A stretch of DNA of 64,000 bases, from assembly GCF_031585635.1 (NCBI RefSeq), contig NZ_CP134197.1:186001-250000 (forward strand), in the 5' to 3' direction. The notes under the pieces were generated by a model. That model ran no database searches. It saw only the letters and a list, made by a program, of their open reading frames with translations, and was not told the DNA's origin. Below, in pieces: positions 1-8,507 of the stretch. Positions within the stretch are counted from its first letter, which is position 1; each line of letters opens with the position of its first letter. Both the position numbers and the translations under genes were made by a program. Origin of the DNA: Paraburkholderia sp. FT54. GTDB taxonomy: Bacteria > Pseudomonadota > Gammaproteobacteria > Burkholderiales > Burkholderiaceae.

Positions 1-494
1 TTCGATGCTCGGGAAAAGTAACACCCCGAAGCTAGGCGAAGGCCCTGCGGCAGTCTTCGTGCACGTGACCTTTAAAGGCTGTTCTCGGCTCCCCCTCGAG
101 CGAATAGGTTGGGCCACGGTTCGGGCATCTCGGACAGCCCGACCTGCGGCTGCGCTAATCACGATCGCTTGATGCAACACCTGCGCTAACGATCAACGTT
201 GTTGCTAACCCTATTTCAACTACGCAACTAACCGTCAATTCGCGACGTAGCAGCCGTGCCAATCAACTGCATGCTTTGCAGCGGAGGCGGCACTTTCCAG
301 GCGCGCCGTTCGATGAGCACGGTAGTGCGGCCGCGCGTTCATGGACTGCGCGCATTGCCGTTACACGCTGATACCGCTGGCGACGACGGTATGACGTTCG
401 CCACGCGCCCCGGGCAGGTCGCCTCGATCATGTGCTCCCGAAAATCCTCACCAGTCAATCGAAGTGCGGCTGGAGCACGTCCTCACGGTCGCCT
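1..494. other. no gene recognised at window start
   Basis: No open frame here has a convincing start, ribosome binding site or recognisable domain. The overlapping frames after 256 have the arginine- and serine-rich composition expected of out-of-frame GC-rich DNA. The stretch lies just past the 3' side of the integrase remnant at 495-785, so it may hold its decayed continuation, but I cannot align it. Confidence 0.5.
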
Positions 495-785
495 TGTCAG
501 CGACGACAGCGCGCGGCCGCGTTCGACGATCGCCAAGAGCATCAGGCGCTCTGCCTCCTTGCGGTAAGCGCGCTGTGTCGTTGGCGCCTCATGCAGCGAG
601 AGCCGCGCGTGCACGGCCTCGTAGTCGTTGTTCGCGTCGAGTGTGCGGGCGCCGAGCGGCGCGCGGAAGGTCCCGTCGGCAGGGTGATCGCGTGCAGCAC
701 GGCGGCGCCCCGTTCGGTACGTTCACTGGCCGGGTGGCTGAACAGTGCGACGAGGTCGGACCGGTGAAGTTCATGCGCAAACGCG
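495..785 (-). pseudogene. tyrosine-recombinase (integrase) N-terminal remnant
   Basis: Read on the minus strand, about 635-495 gives a peptide with NNDYEAVHARLSLHEA followed by TQRAYRKEAERLMLLAIVERG. This is the core-binding (SAM-like) domain of the long phage-type integrases common in Burkholderiales. A second piece in another frame, about 785-690 (HRSDLVALFSHPASERTERG), looks like the segment normally just upstream. At least one frameshift joins them, an in-frame stop lies close by, and no catalytic domain follows. I infer a dead integrase whose C-terminal two thirds are lost. A C-terminal piece of an apparently related integrase lies at 36285-36556. Confidence 0.6.
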
Positions 786-861
786 GCGAGTTGCCGGCGG
801 ATCCGGACAAGGATGCCACGCGCTTGCGCCAGGGGGTAAGCCGTGGGGCTTGCGTGCAAGT

Positions 862-881
862 TTGATTGTGATCATAATCAA
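862..881. promoter_or_regulatory. 20-bp palindrome, candidate TetR operator
   Basis: TTGATTGTGATCATAATCAA is a palindrome with one mismatched pair, 93 bases upstream of the oxidoreductase gene at 975. A TetR-family gene follows that oxidoreductase, so this is a natural operator candidate. Binding is inferred only. Confidence 0.5.
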
Positions 882-974
882 GTTTGGAAATTATGCGTAA
901 GTCCGTAGCCTCGGCATCGCGGCGCGCCCGCGGCGGCATGACTCACATCGCACTTCGAGCGAAGGAGAAAGCAC

Positions 975-1994
975 ATGAAGGCCCTGATCATCGAACGCAA
1001 CGGCGAGCCGTCGGAGGTCGTTCACTGGCGTGATTTGCCCGAGCCCACGCCCGGTCCAGCCGAAGTCCGCGTGAGGATGCTGCTGGCGCCCGTGCACCCG
1101 TCCGACCTGCACGTTATCCGGGGACGTTTCGCGCGTCAGCGTCAGCCCGAACTGCCTGCTTCTCCCGGGTCCGAGGGCGTCGGGATCATCGACGCCGTGG
1201 GCAGCGACGTGCCACGCACGCGGATTGGAGAGCGCGTCGTTTTGCTGAACGTGCCCGGAACCTGGAGAGAGCAGGTCATCAGTCCGGCTGAGCGGGCGAT
1301 ACCTGTGCCGGCGGCGATTTCCGACGAAGACGCCGCGCAGGCTCTCATCAACCCAATGACGGCATGGGCGATGACGATGAGCGAGCATCAGCTCAGACGC
1401 GGTGACTGGCTCGTCCAGAGCGCGGCAGGCTCGACGGTCGGTCGTTTCGTGCTGCAGATCGCGAAGGCGCAGGGATTCCGCACCATCAACCTCGTGCGTC
1501 GCGCAGAGCAGGTCGCCGAGATTCAGGAGCTTGGCGGTGACGTCGTGCTATGCACCGCCGACGAAAACTGGCCCGAGCAGCTAATGAAGGCCACTGGCGG
1601 TACTGGCATCGTGAACGCGATCGACTGCGTCGCCGGCCGCACGGGCGCTACACTCGCCCGCCAGCTTGCTCCGAATGGACGCCTGCTGGTCTATGGAGCC
1701 TTGTCGTCGCACCGGCAGAGCGACCCGGCGGCCTTCGAGATGCCGATTTTCGCCCCCGCGCTGATCTATTCGAGTACGGAGGTGCGCGGCTGGCTCATCT
1801 TTTCGTGGCTCGCACGCAAGGGCGTGAGTGAAGGCGGCCAGGCGCTGCGCTACCTTCTCGATTGCATGGCCGAGGGTACTTTGAAGCCGCCGGCAGCGCG
1901 TTGTTACCACGTCGATCACGCACTCGAAGCCTTCGCGGCCGCCGAGAGCGTTGCACACGACGCCAAACCGCTGCTAGCGTTCGCGCAGCGTTGA
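975..1994 (+). CDS. MDR-family NAD(P)H oxidoreductase (2-enoyl thioester reductase-like)
   Basis: This 339-residue protein has the length and order of zinc-independent medium-chain dehydrogenases: an N-terminal GroES-like domain (about 1-130) and a Rossmann domain (about 135-280). The INPMTAW segment near 124 and SAAGSTVGRFVLQIAKA near 147 resemble the NP-x-TA and NSAVG motifs of the MECR/Etr1 branch. The catalytic zinc ligands of classical alcohol dehydrogenases are not evident. Substrate is unknown; a reductase for an unsaturated thioester, aldehyde or quinone is the best guess. The ATG has a strong ribosome site (GAAGGAGAAAGC). A TetR gene follows 34 bases after the stop, which suggests local autoregulation through the palindrome at 862-881. 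Confidence 0.85.
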   Translation: MKALIIERNGEPSEVVHWRDLPEPTPGPAEVRVRMLLAPVHPSDLHVIRGRFARQRQPELPASPGSEGVGIIDAVGSDVPRTRIGERVVLLNVPGTWREQVISPAERAIPVPAAISDEDAAQALINPMTAWAMTMSEHQLRRGDWLVQSAAGSTVGRFVLQIAKAQGFRTINLVRRAEQVAEIQELGGDVVLCTADENWPEQLMKATGGTGIVNAIDCVAGRTGATLARQLAPNGRLLVYGALSSHRQSDPAAFEMPIFAPALIYSSTEVRGWLIFSWLARKGVSEGGQALRYLLDCMAEGTLKPPAARCYHVDHALEAFAAAESVAHDAKPLLAFAQR

Positions 1995-2028
1995 GCTTTA
2001 TTTGCTGTCCTCATTCCTGGAGATCATC

Positions 2029-2619
2029 GTGGTGTATGTGAAACGCGAGCAATCGGACGAAAACCGCGAAGCGCTGCTGGCCACGGCTAGCCGGCTGTTT
2101 CGAGAACGAGGTATCGATGGCGTGGGTGTCGCGGAAATCGCGCGCGAAGCCGGGCTGACACATGGGGCGCTGTATGCGCATTTCCGCTCGAAGGACGATC
2201 TGGCGACGGAAGCTTTTTCGCAGGGCCTGGCGCTGAGTCGCGAAGCGTTCCGGGGAAAGGCGGCGCGGCGCAAGCACAGCGTCTCGGGATATCTCGACTA
2301 TCTGCTTTCGCCGTTAAGACGCGACCAGCCCGGCGTTGGTTGCCCGATGACAGCATCGGCGAGCGAAATCGGGCGGCATGGAAAGGGCATCAGCGCGCGG
2401 TTTGCCAAAGGGTTTCAGGACAAGGCGAGCGCATTCGAGACGGTGCTGGACGAAGCGATCCCCGGAGACGAACGGCGCCGCTTGGCGATGACCATCGTCG
2501 CAGCGGAAATCGGGGCGATGGCTGTCGCCCGTGCTGTCGCCAAGAGCGATCCTTCGTTGTCCGATGAAATATTGAAGGCGGTGAAGGCGGTGCTGTTGAA
2601 AGCATCGGAGACGGCGTAA
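2029..2619 (+). CDS. TetR/AcrR family transcriptional regulator
   Basis: One-component repressor of about 196 residues. The N-terminal helix-turn-helix reads IDGVGVAEIAREAGLTHGALYAHF, split here only by reading, and carries the usual G-LYAHF recognition helix followed by SKDDL. The C-terminal ligand domain contains GCPMTASASEIGRHG, typical of the TetR branch that pairs with short-chain or quinone oxidoreductases. A TTG exists at 2002, but the CTGGAG ribosome site at 2017-2022 fits the GTG codons at 2029 or 2032 better, so I chose 2029. It is co-directional with the MDR gene and probably controls it, and possibly the Tat protein downstream; the effector is unknown. Confidence 0.85.
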   Translation: MVYVKREQSDENREALLATASRLFRERGIDGVGVAEIAREAGLTHGALYAHFRSKDDLATEAFSQGLALSREAFRGKAARRKHSVSGYLDYLLSPLRRDQPGVGCPMTASASEIGRHGKGISARFAKGFQDKASAFETVLDEAIPGDERRRLAMTIVAAEIGAMAVARAVAKSDPSLSDEILKAVKAVLLKASETA

Positions 2620-2640
2620 ATCGACCTACGGATCAATATC

Positions 2641-3492
2641 ATGTCACAAGATCTGTCACGCCGACGTTTTCTCGTATCCGCCGCCGCAGGCGTCGCAAGC
2701 CTCGCGCTTGCCGACATGCCGGTGACCCTGGCAGCATCCTCGTCCTCCAGAGGCGCAGCCGTGCAAGGGGCTCCACTTCCCACGCTTTCCGAGGTTATAG
2801 CGGGGCGAGCAGGCTCGATGAAAGTCGTGAACTACGCCACGTACGTCCAGGACCGCCGCAGGGTGGACGCGTCCCGAGCCGAACATCAGGCTTATGCGGA
2901 TGCGCTTCGCGAGCACGACAGGCTGGTGATGGGAGGTCCGTTGCTCGGCGACGACGGCCGGCCCCGCGGTGTGCTGCTGGTTTATGAGGTTGCGTCGAAA
3001 GAGGAAGCCGAAACGTTGGCGCAAAGAGATCCGTTCGTGCTGAATAGTGCGATTGCGGACTATCGCCTGTCGGGATGGACCGTGCGGAGCAGCAATGTTG
3101 AGTCGCTCGCTGCCGCGCTCGTCGCGACGGATCAGCGTATCGCGCTCAAAGAACCGCGTGCATCTGGCGCTATGCCATTGGATTCGGGAGTGCACCCCGC
3201 GCGAACCTATGTTAATTACGCGAAGTACGTTTCCGACCGCGCGCGCATCGAGCGCGTAGGGCCAGCGCACCGGTCGTATGCACGGACGATCACGGCGAAC
3301 GGCGAGCTGATCATGGCGGGTCCTTTCGCAGACGACGCGGGCGCGCTGTTCATTTATCGGGCACAGTCAAAAGACGAAGCGTTGGCGCTGGTACGGAAGG
3401 ACCCGTACCACACCGAAGGCGTGTTCGAGACGTGCGCGCTTTCCGAGTGGCGGTTGTTCGGGTTGAACGCGAGCTTGATTCAGGGCCACTGA
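2641..3492 (+). CDS. Tat-exported tandem YCII-domain protein
   Basis: The N-terminus carries SRRRFLVSAAAGVASLALA, a twin-arginine signal, predicting folded export to the periplasm. The mature part is an internal duplication: residues about 60-140 (YATYVQDRRRVDASRAEHQAYADAL) and 185-270 (YAKYVSDRARIERVGPAHRSYA) are two YCII-like domains, each with the G-P-LxDD-G-LLVYEV or GPFADDAGALFIYRA core. YCII domains are small ferredoxin-like folds of largely unknown function, usually single and cytosolic. The start is ATG at 2641, only 22 bases after the TetR stop, so co-transcription is likely. I cannot name a substrate. The exported tandem form is the odd feature. Confidence 0.75.
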   Translation: MSQDLSRRRFLVSAAAGVASLALADMPVTLAASSSSRGAAVQGAPLPTLSEVIAGRAGSMKVVNYATYVQDRRRVDASRAEHQAYADALREHDRLVMGGPLLGDDGRPRGVLLVYEVASKEEAETLAQRDPFVLNSAIADYRLSGWTVRSSNVESLAAALVATDQRIALKEPRASGAMPLDSGVHPARTYVNYAKYVSDRARIERVGPAHRSYARTITANGELIMAGPFADDAGALFIYRAQSKDEALALVRKDPYHTEGVFETCALSEWRLFGLNASLIQGH

Positions 3493-3755
3493 GGCGTCGC
3501 CGCTTGCCGGTCGGTTTTTACGCAGACCGTTGCTGCGGCGCAGACCAGCTTTAATGTATCCATGACAATTATTTGATTGTATTGAGCGCCGGCCATAGTA
3601 TCGGCGAGACAGTAGCTCGTCACGCAAGCCCCGTTAAACGTCGGCTCGCAATGCTTGAGTCTTTCAACGGGCGAATATATCTACGCTACGGGCGGGCGCC
3701 TAGAACGCAACGCCGTCATATGTTTAGTTATATTAAATGTTTATAGGAAATTTGC

Positions 3756-5081
3756 GTGTTAAACGATATCGATCCTCATACGCCGTCACGTCGGCGTTTT
3801 CTTGGTGCGGCGGCGGCGTCGGTTGCTTCGGCTTCATTGAGCCAGCTTGCTTTCGCGGAAACAGGTCAATCTGTCACGGATGTCGCGCAACCCGCAGGCG
3901 ACGACAAGACCGCAATTCGCGCACTGCGTGTGCATGTGCCGGAGTCGCAACTTGTCGATTTACGCAGACGAATCAAATCGACGCGATGGCCGGAACGGGA
4001 GACGGTCACCGATTCGTCGCAAGGCGTACAGCTTGCGACGATGCAAAAGCTTGCGCAGTATTGGTCGACACACTATGACTGGCGCAAGGTCGAAGCGAGG
4101 CTGAACGCGTTACCGCAGTTCGTCACAGAAATTGACGGGCTCGACATCCACTTCATACACGTTCGTTCGAAACATCAGAACGCGTTGCCAATCATCGTCA
4201 CGCACGGATGGCCTGGATCGATCGTCGAGCAGTTGAAAATCATTGGTCCGCTGTCCAATCCAACGGCGCACGGTGCGAATGCATCGGATGCTTTCGATAT
4301 CGTGATTCCGTCGCTGCCGGGATACGGTTTTTCAGGCAAACCGACCGAAACGGGTTGGGATCCCGCACGCATCGCACGCGCGTGGATCGTCCTGATGCAA
4401 CGCCTCGGATACACACGGTACGTAGCTCAAGGCGGCGACTGGGGCAATGCGGTCACGGAGCAGATGGCGATCATCGCGCCGCCAGGACTGCTTGGCATTC
4501 ACACCAACATGCCCGCCACCGTACCGGACGACATTGCCGATGCGCTCAAATACGGCAACCCACCGCCGGCTGGTCTCTCTCCCGATGAAAAGCATGCGTT
4601 CGATCAACTCGACAACTTCTACAAACACGGTCTTGGCTATGCGCAGGAAATGGCAAACCGTCCGCAGACGCTTTACGGAATCGAGGATTCGCCGATCGGG
4701 CTCGCTGCTTGGATGCTCGATCACGACGCCGCGAGTCAGGCGATGATCGCGCGCGTGTTCGACGGTCAGACCGAGGGCTTGACGCGAGACGACGTGCTCG
4801 ACAATGTCACGCTCTATTGGTGGACGAACACGGGCGTTTCATCTGCACGGCTCTATTGGGAAAACAAGCTCAACTTCTTTGCGCCGAAGCACGTTGGTAT
4901 TCCTGTCGCCGTGAGTGTTTTTCCCGATGAGATCTACGCGGCGCCGCAGAGTTGGGCGGAGAAGGCGTATCCGAAACTGATTCACTACAACCGGCTTCCG
5001 AAAGGCGGGCATTTTGCGGCCTGGGAACAGCCGCAAGCCTTCACGGAAGAAATTCGTTTGAGCTTCAGGACGTTGCGCTAA
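3756..5081 (+). CDS. Tat-exported epoxide hydrolase (EHN + alpha/beta hydrolase)
   Basis: The 441-residue protein starts with SRRRFLGAAAASVASASLS, a twin-arginine signal. Residues about 52-160 form the epoxide-hydrolase N-terminal domain, followed by the alpha/beta hydrolase core. HGWPG at 150-154 is the oxyanion motif, GGDWG at 226-230 places the nucleophile at Asp228, and GGHFAAWEQP gives catalytic His419; an acidic residue lies in FPDE near 390. The family opens epoxides to diols through an ester intermediate on the Asp. Most homologues of this type are 380-430 residues, so it looks full length. An AT-rich stretch around 3720-3750 probably holds the promoter. Periplasmic location is inferred from the signal. 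Confidence 0.87.
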   Translation: MLNDIDPHTPSRRRFLGAAAASVASASLSQLAFAETGQSVTDVAQPAGDDKTAIRALRVHVPESQLVDLRRRIKSTRWPERETVTDSSQGVQLATMQKLAQYWSTHYDWRKVEARLNALPQFVTEIDGLDIHFIHVRSKHQNALPIIVTHGWPGSIVEQLKIIGPLSNPTAHGANASDAFDIVIPSLPGYGFSGKPTETGWDPARIARAWIVLMQRLGYTRYVAQGGDWGNAVTEQMAIIAPPGLLGIHTNMPATVPDDIADALKYGNPPPAGLSPDEKHAFDQLDNFYKHGLGYAQEMANRPQTLYGIEDSPIGLAAWMLDHDAASQAMIARVFDGQTEGLTRDDVLDNVTLYWWTNTGVSSARLYWENKLNFFAPKHVGIPVAVSVFPDEIYAAPQSWAEKAYPKLIHYNRLPKGGHFAAWEQPQAFTEEIRLSFRTLR

Positions 5082-5200
5082 CGTCGACGATGCGAATGAC
5101 GCCGCCACGACGCCACTCGCATCGTCAGCGCATGCGCGGTCTGCTTAGGCGCATTGGTTCAACCGTACGCACACACAAGGCCTTAACGAAGGAACTCACC

Positions 5201-5677
5201 ATGTCGACGATCCGCTTTCAGTACAAGACTTCTTCGACGCCCGAACAGTTTGTCGCCGGGCTCACCGACTTCGGGGCCGGCCGCTCGAAACTCTTCAGCA
5301 ATAGCGCCGAAGCGTATATGAAAGTACATCAGTGTGGTATCTCTATGGCCGACGTCACGGAGGGCTCGAGTGGCATCTGGGAACGCCTGCACTACGACTG
5401 GTCCGATCCCTGTCGTGTTGTCATGACGACGACCGACTCCAACGTGTGGGGAGGGCAGTCCGGCCATATCTACACTTTCACGCGTCTGCCCGACGGTCTC
5501 ACCATGCTTGACGCGGTCGTGGTGCGCGAAGGCAAGAACATGAAAGGACGGGTGCTTGCGCTCGTGCTCGCGACCGTCGGCAGAAGCGTTCTGGCCAAGG
5601 CGCTTGCAAACAGCATCACGGCCATAGAAGCCCGGAACGGCGTAGCGAAAAAGATATGCGCATCCTGCGCCGGTTGA
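5201..5677 (+). CDS. conserved SRPBCC-like hypothetical protein
   Basis: A 158-residue protein beginning MSTIRFQYKT at the ATG that follows GAAGGA at 5188-5193; a longer frame begins at 4952 but runs through the preceding hydrolase gene. The sequence alternates strands and has W-ERLHYDW and a GHIYTFTRLPDG segment, consistent with a START/SRPBCC-type ligand-binding fold, followed by a C-terminal helix (GRVLALVLATVGRSVLAKAL). No catalytic motif is visible. It lies 119 bases downstream of the epoxide hydrolase in the same direction and could be co-expressed. Function is unknown. Confidence 0.65.
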   Translation: MSTIRFQYKTSSTPEQFVAGLTDFGAGRSKLFSNSAEAYMKVHQCGISMADVTEGSSGIWERLHYDWSDPCRVVMTTTDSNVWGGQSGHIYTFTRLPDGLTMLDAVVVREGKNMKGRVLALVLATVGRSVLAKALANSITAIEARNGVAKKICASCAG

Positions 5678-5720
5678 ATCTGCAATTACGCATCGGGACT
5701 TCGAACTCAGCGAAGCGTAA

Positions 5721-5837
5721 GACTTGAACAAGATGGCCGAACGTGGGATCGCGGTCGATCATTCGACCGTCGATCGTTGGGCGCTCAAGCTGTTGCCGGT
5801 ACTGGAGAAAGCGTTTCGCCGCTGCAAGCGGCCAGTT
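5721..5837 (+). pseudogene. IS6-family transposase fragment
   Basis: The frame from 5721 reads DLNKMAERGIAVDHSTVDRW then LKLLPVLEKAFRRCKRP, the helix-turn-helix segment that precedes the first catalytic Asp in IS6-family transposases. It has no start, no DDE core and no visible terminal repeats. It stops abruptly near 5837, where a minus-strand histidine-kinase remnant begins, so this is a recombination scar. Confidence 0.7.
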
Positions 5838-6172
5838 AGCGATTCCAGATACGATGCAGTCACCTGAATCGCCTGGAAAGGGTTGCGCATGTCGTGCCCC
5901 AGCATGCCAAGCAGGAGGTTACGACCTGCGCGCTGAAAAAGTGCGACCGATTCGGCGAGTGCCTGATCGATCGCTTCGTTGAAGCGAATGACGTCCTCCA
6001 TATGAGGCGCTTCGGGTTGGCCATCGTCCATCCACAAGCGAAGCACGCTTGCACGAAGTGCGTGATATTCGGCGGCGATCTGGTTGATATCGAAACCGGC
6101 CCGTGCTCGCAGAAGGGCATGCGTTTGCGCAGCGGTTTCAGTCGCATCAACCAGAACGGGGCCTCGTCTCAA
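5838..6172 (-). pseudogene. sensor histidine kinase remnant (HisKA region)
   Basis: The minus-strand frame contains FQRAGRNLLLGMLGHDMRNP followed by FQAIQVTASYLESL, the phospho-acceptor His box of a HisKA dimerisation domain, preceded by about 75 residues of helical input region. No ATP-binding domain follows, because the frame ends at the IS6 scrap near 5837. The 5' end also stops abruptly beside the esterase stop codon at 6176. I read it as a fragment of a soluble histidine kinase, cut at both ends and not functional. Confidence 0.7.
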
Positions 6173-6175
6173 TGA

Positions 6176-7231
6176 TCAATGGCCGAGGTGCTTGTCGAAG
6201 AATTGAGTGATTTCTGCGAATGCCGCTTTGTCCTCGGGCACGCGATCATCCATCTGGTACTGAGCGTGCGACATTCCGTCGAAGACCTCGAGTTGTGCAT
6301 CGACGCCTGACTGCTGAAGCTTCTGGTGCACACGGACCGTGTTACTGAGCAGCAAGTCGCGTGTTCCCGTGGTCAGAATCGCCGGCGGAAAGCCATGCAT
6401 GTCTCCGTAGACGGGTGAGAGCAGCGGGTCCTTCAGATCATGACCATGCGCGTAGACCTCTGCCGCGGCATGGCAGAACCCATTGGGCGACACCAGGACG
6501 TTGTCGACCTTTTCGTTCGTGTAGAACGAGTCGCCAGTCTTCGTCAGGTCGGACATCGGCGTACCGGGAGCGATCGCACCCGGCATTTTCAGCCCTTCCT
6601 GCTTCGCGCGCAGCATCAGTTCGAGCACGAGCGCGCCGCCGGCCGAGGTCCCGAAAACGCCCACATTCTTTGGGTCGTTCGTCTGGAGCACCGACTTATA
6701 CACAGTCTCGACGTCGTCGAGCGCCGCAGGGAAATAAGCCTCGGGCGGCATGCGGTAGTCGACCGAAATGACCTTGTAGTGTCCAAGACCCGCCATGATG
6801 ATGGCCTCGCCCGTGCCCGACTCGCCAGGGTAAAGCTCATAGCAGCCGCCATGGATATGAACCAGCACCTTGTCGCGATGTTCGGGCGGAATATGGTTGG
6901 GCGTCACGATGTGCACCCTCACGCCGTTGATCGTCGATGCCTGCACCGTCACGTCCAGACGCTCGCGCATGGCCGGGAGCGTTTGCATGACCTTCGCGGC
7001 CTGTGCGTCGGCAGCCGTTCTCCATTGCTCGCCCGTCGTCCACAAGACATTCCAGGCGGGGTTCAGTGGCGCCGCGATCAGCTTTTGCAATTGGGGGCTG
7101 ACTTCCGTCGGCACCGGAATGGTCTTCGCGGGCGCCTGGCGCGGCGCGAGCGTACCGTCGTCCGCAAGCGCCGCGCCGGAAACCGAGGCGAAGGCGGCGC
7201 ATGCGAGCAGGAGGAATTGAGTTAGCTTCAT
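6176..7231 (-). CDS. secreted alpha/beta hydrolase (HSL-type esterase)
   Basis: A 351-residue protein with a Sec signal peptide (MKLTQFLLLACAAFASVSGA, cleaved near ALA-DD). The hydrolase core has HGG at 127-129 (oxyanion hole of the hormone-sensitive-lipase branch), GTSAG at 194-198 with nucleophile Ser196, an Asp in TRDLLLS and the terminal His in GMSHAQYQM. It likely hydrolyses short acyl esters in the periplasm. It follows the alcohol dehydrogenase gene by 24 bases in the same direction, so the two are probably one transcript. The pairing suggests processing of an ester and its alcohol or aldehyde product, which is inference. Confidence 0.85.
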   Translation of the reverse strand: MKLTQFLLLACAAFASVSGAALADDGTLAPRQAPAKTIPVPTEVSPQLQKLIAAPLNPAWNVLWTTGEQWRTAADAQAAKVMQTLPAMRERLDVTVQASTINGVRVHIVTPNHIPPEHRDKVLVHIHGGCYELYPGESGTGEAIIMAGLGHYKVISVDYRMPPEAYFPAALDDVETVYKSVLQTNDPKNVGVFGTSAGGALVLELMLRAKQEGLKMPGAIAPGTPMSDLTKTGDSFYTNEKVDNVLVSPNGFCHAAAEVYAHGHDLKDPLLSPVYGDMHGFPPAILTTGTRDLLLSNTVRVHQKLQQSGVDAQLEVFDGMSHAQYQMDDRVPEDKAAFAEITQFFDKHLGH

Positions 7232-7255
7232 CGTAGAACTGTCTCCGGTTCTGGC

Positions 7256-8410
7256 TTAAACGGCCACCTGATAGACCTTGCGGCTGACTTCCGGCGTGAC
7301 GTCGCCGTGCTCGCCAAGTGCCGTCATCCCGTGCTCCGTCAGTTTCGCGATCAGCGTTTCGATGGAAGCGCCGCCGATCTGGTAGTCGCGCAGGCGGGTT
7401 CCGACGGTCATTCTCTCGAAGAACACGCGGGTTGCCGTGATCGCCGCGTTGATGCGTTCGTCCTCGCTGCCCTCGGTGATGTTCCAGACGCGCTCGGCGT
7501 ATTGCAGCAACTTCCCGCGCTTCTGTTCCTTGCGCACTGTCAGCATCGCCGGCAGCACGATGGCGAGCGTTTGCGCGTGGTCGAGTCCGTGCAACGCGGT
7601 GATCTCGTGGCCGAGCATGTGGGTCGCCCAGTCCTGCGGCACGCCCGCGCCGATGAGCCCGTTCAGCGCCAGCGTCGCCGTCCACATCAGGTTGGCGCGC
7701 ACCGCGTAGTTGTGCGGCTCGGCAAGCGCTTGCGGGCCGACTTCGGTCAGCGTGATCAGCAGGCCTTCGGCGAAACGGTCCTGCACTTTTGCATCGACCG
7801 GGTAGGTCAGGTATTGCTCGACGATATGAACGAACGCATCGACCACACCGTTGGCAATCTGCCGCTGCGGCAACGAATAGGTCGTCGTCGGATCGAGCAC
7901 CGAGAAGAGCGGATAGGTCGCATCGCTCGTGAAGAACAGCTTGTCGCCCTTCGCGCGGTAGCTGATGACGCTGCCATTGTTCATTTCCGAACCGGTCGCT
8001 GGCAGTGTCAGCACGCTGCCGAACGGCACCGCATCGCGCACCGGGGCCTGCTTGGCCAGAATGTCCCACGGCTCGCCGTCAAACTTCATCGCCGCCGCGA
8101 TGAACTTCGTCCCGTCGATCACCGAGCCGCCGCCCACCGCCAGCAAGAAGTCGATGTTCCGCTCGCGTGCGACAGTAACGGCTTGCATCAAGGTTTCGTA
8201 GGTAGGATTGGGTTCGATACCTTCGAATACGAACGAGGCACGCTCGCCGAGCGCCGCCTGCACTTGCGCGAGCACACCGTTGCTCTTGATGCTGCCGCCG
8301 CCACACGTGATCAGCACGCGCGCGTTGCGCGGCACATTCGCGTCGAGCGCGGCAATCTGGCCTTCGCCGAAAATAATCTTCGTGGGGTTTTGAAACGTAA
8401 AGTTTTGCAT
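7256..8410 (-). CDS. yqhD: iron-containing NADPH-dependent alcohol/aldehyde oxidoreductase, YqhD type
   Basis: A 384-residue group III alcohol dehydrogenase. It opens with MQNFTFQNPTKIIFGEGQI, the YqhD signature. GGGS and GGGSVIDGTKF (near 95-105) form the dinucleotide site, LPATGSEMN follows, and the metal site is visible in DAFVHIVEQY and in LGHEITALHGLDHAQ, which supply Asp and His ligands. YqhD enzymes reduce a wide range of aldehydes with NADPH and are induced by reactive aldehydes. The TetR gene upstream and the AGATGACCGGTCGTCT palindrome at 8432-8447 indicate local control. Length is normal for the family. Confidence 0.9.
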   Translation of the reverse strand: MQNFTFQNPTKIIFGEGQIAALDANVPRNARVLITCGGGSIKSNGVLAQVQAALGERASFVFEGIEPNPTYETLMQAVTVARERNIDFLLAVGGGSVIDGTKFIAAAMKFDGEPWDILAKQAPVRDAVPFGSVLTLPATGSEMNNGSVISYRAKGDKLFFTSDATYPLFSVLDPTTTYSLPQRQIANGVVDAFVHIVEQYLTYPVDAKVQDRFAEGLLITLTEVGPQALAEPHNYAVRANLMWTATLALNGLIGAGVPQDWATHMLGHEITALHGLDHAQTLAIVLPAMLTVRKEQKRGKLLQYAERVWNITEGSEDERINAAITATRVFFERMTVGTRLRDYQIGGASIETLIAKLTEHGMTALGEHGDVTPEVSRKVYQVAV

Positions 8411-8431
8411 GGAATGTCTGTCCTGTAATTT

Positions 8432-8447
8432 AGATGACCGGTCGTCT
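8432..8447. promoter_or_regulatory. operator-like palindrome upstream of yqhD
   Basis: AGATGACCGGTCGTCT is a palindrome with one mismatched pair, 22 bases before the yqhD start and inside the TetR-yqhD gap. Fourteen of its bases (ATGACCGGTCGTCT) recur just upstream of the TetR gene at 9121-9136, which strongly suggests a shared repressor site. Confidence 0.65.
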
Positions 8448-8507
8448 TAAACTTGATGAAAGAATGCGACAGGTCGAGACACAAGGGCGATCAAGAGGTT
8501 TGAGACC

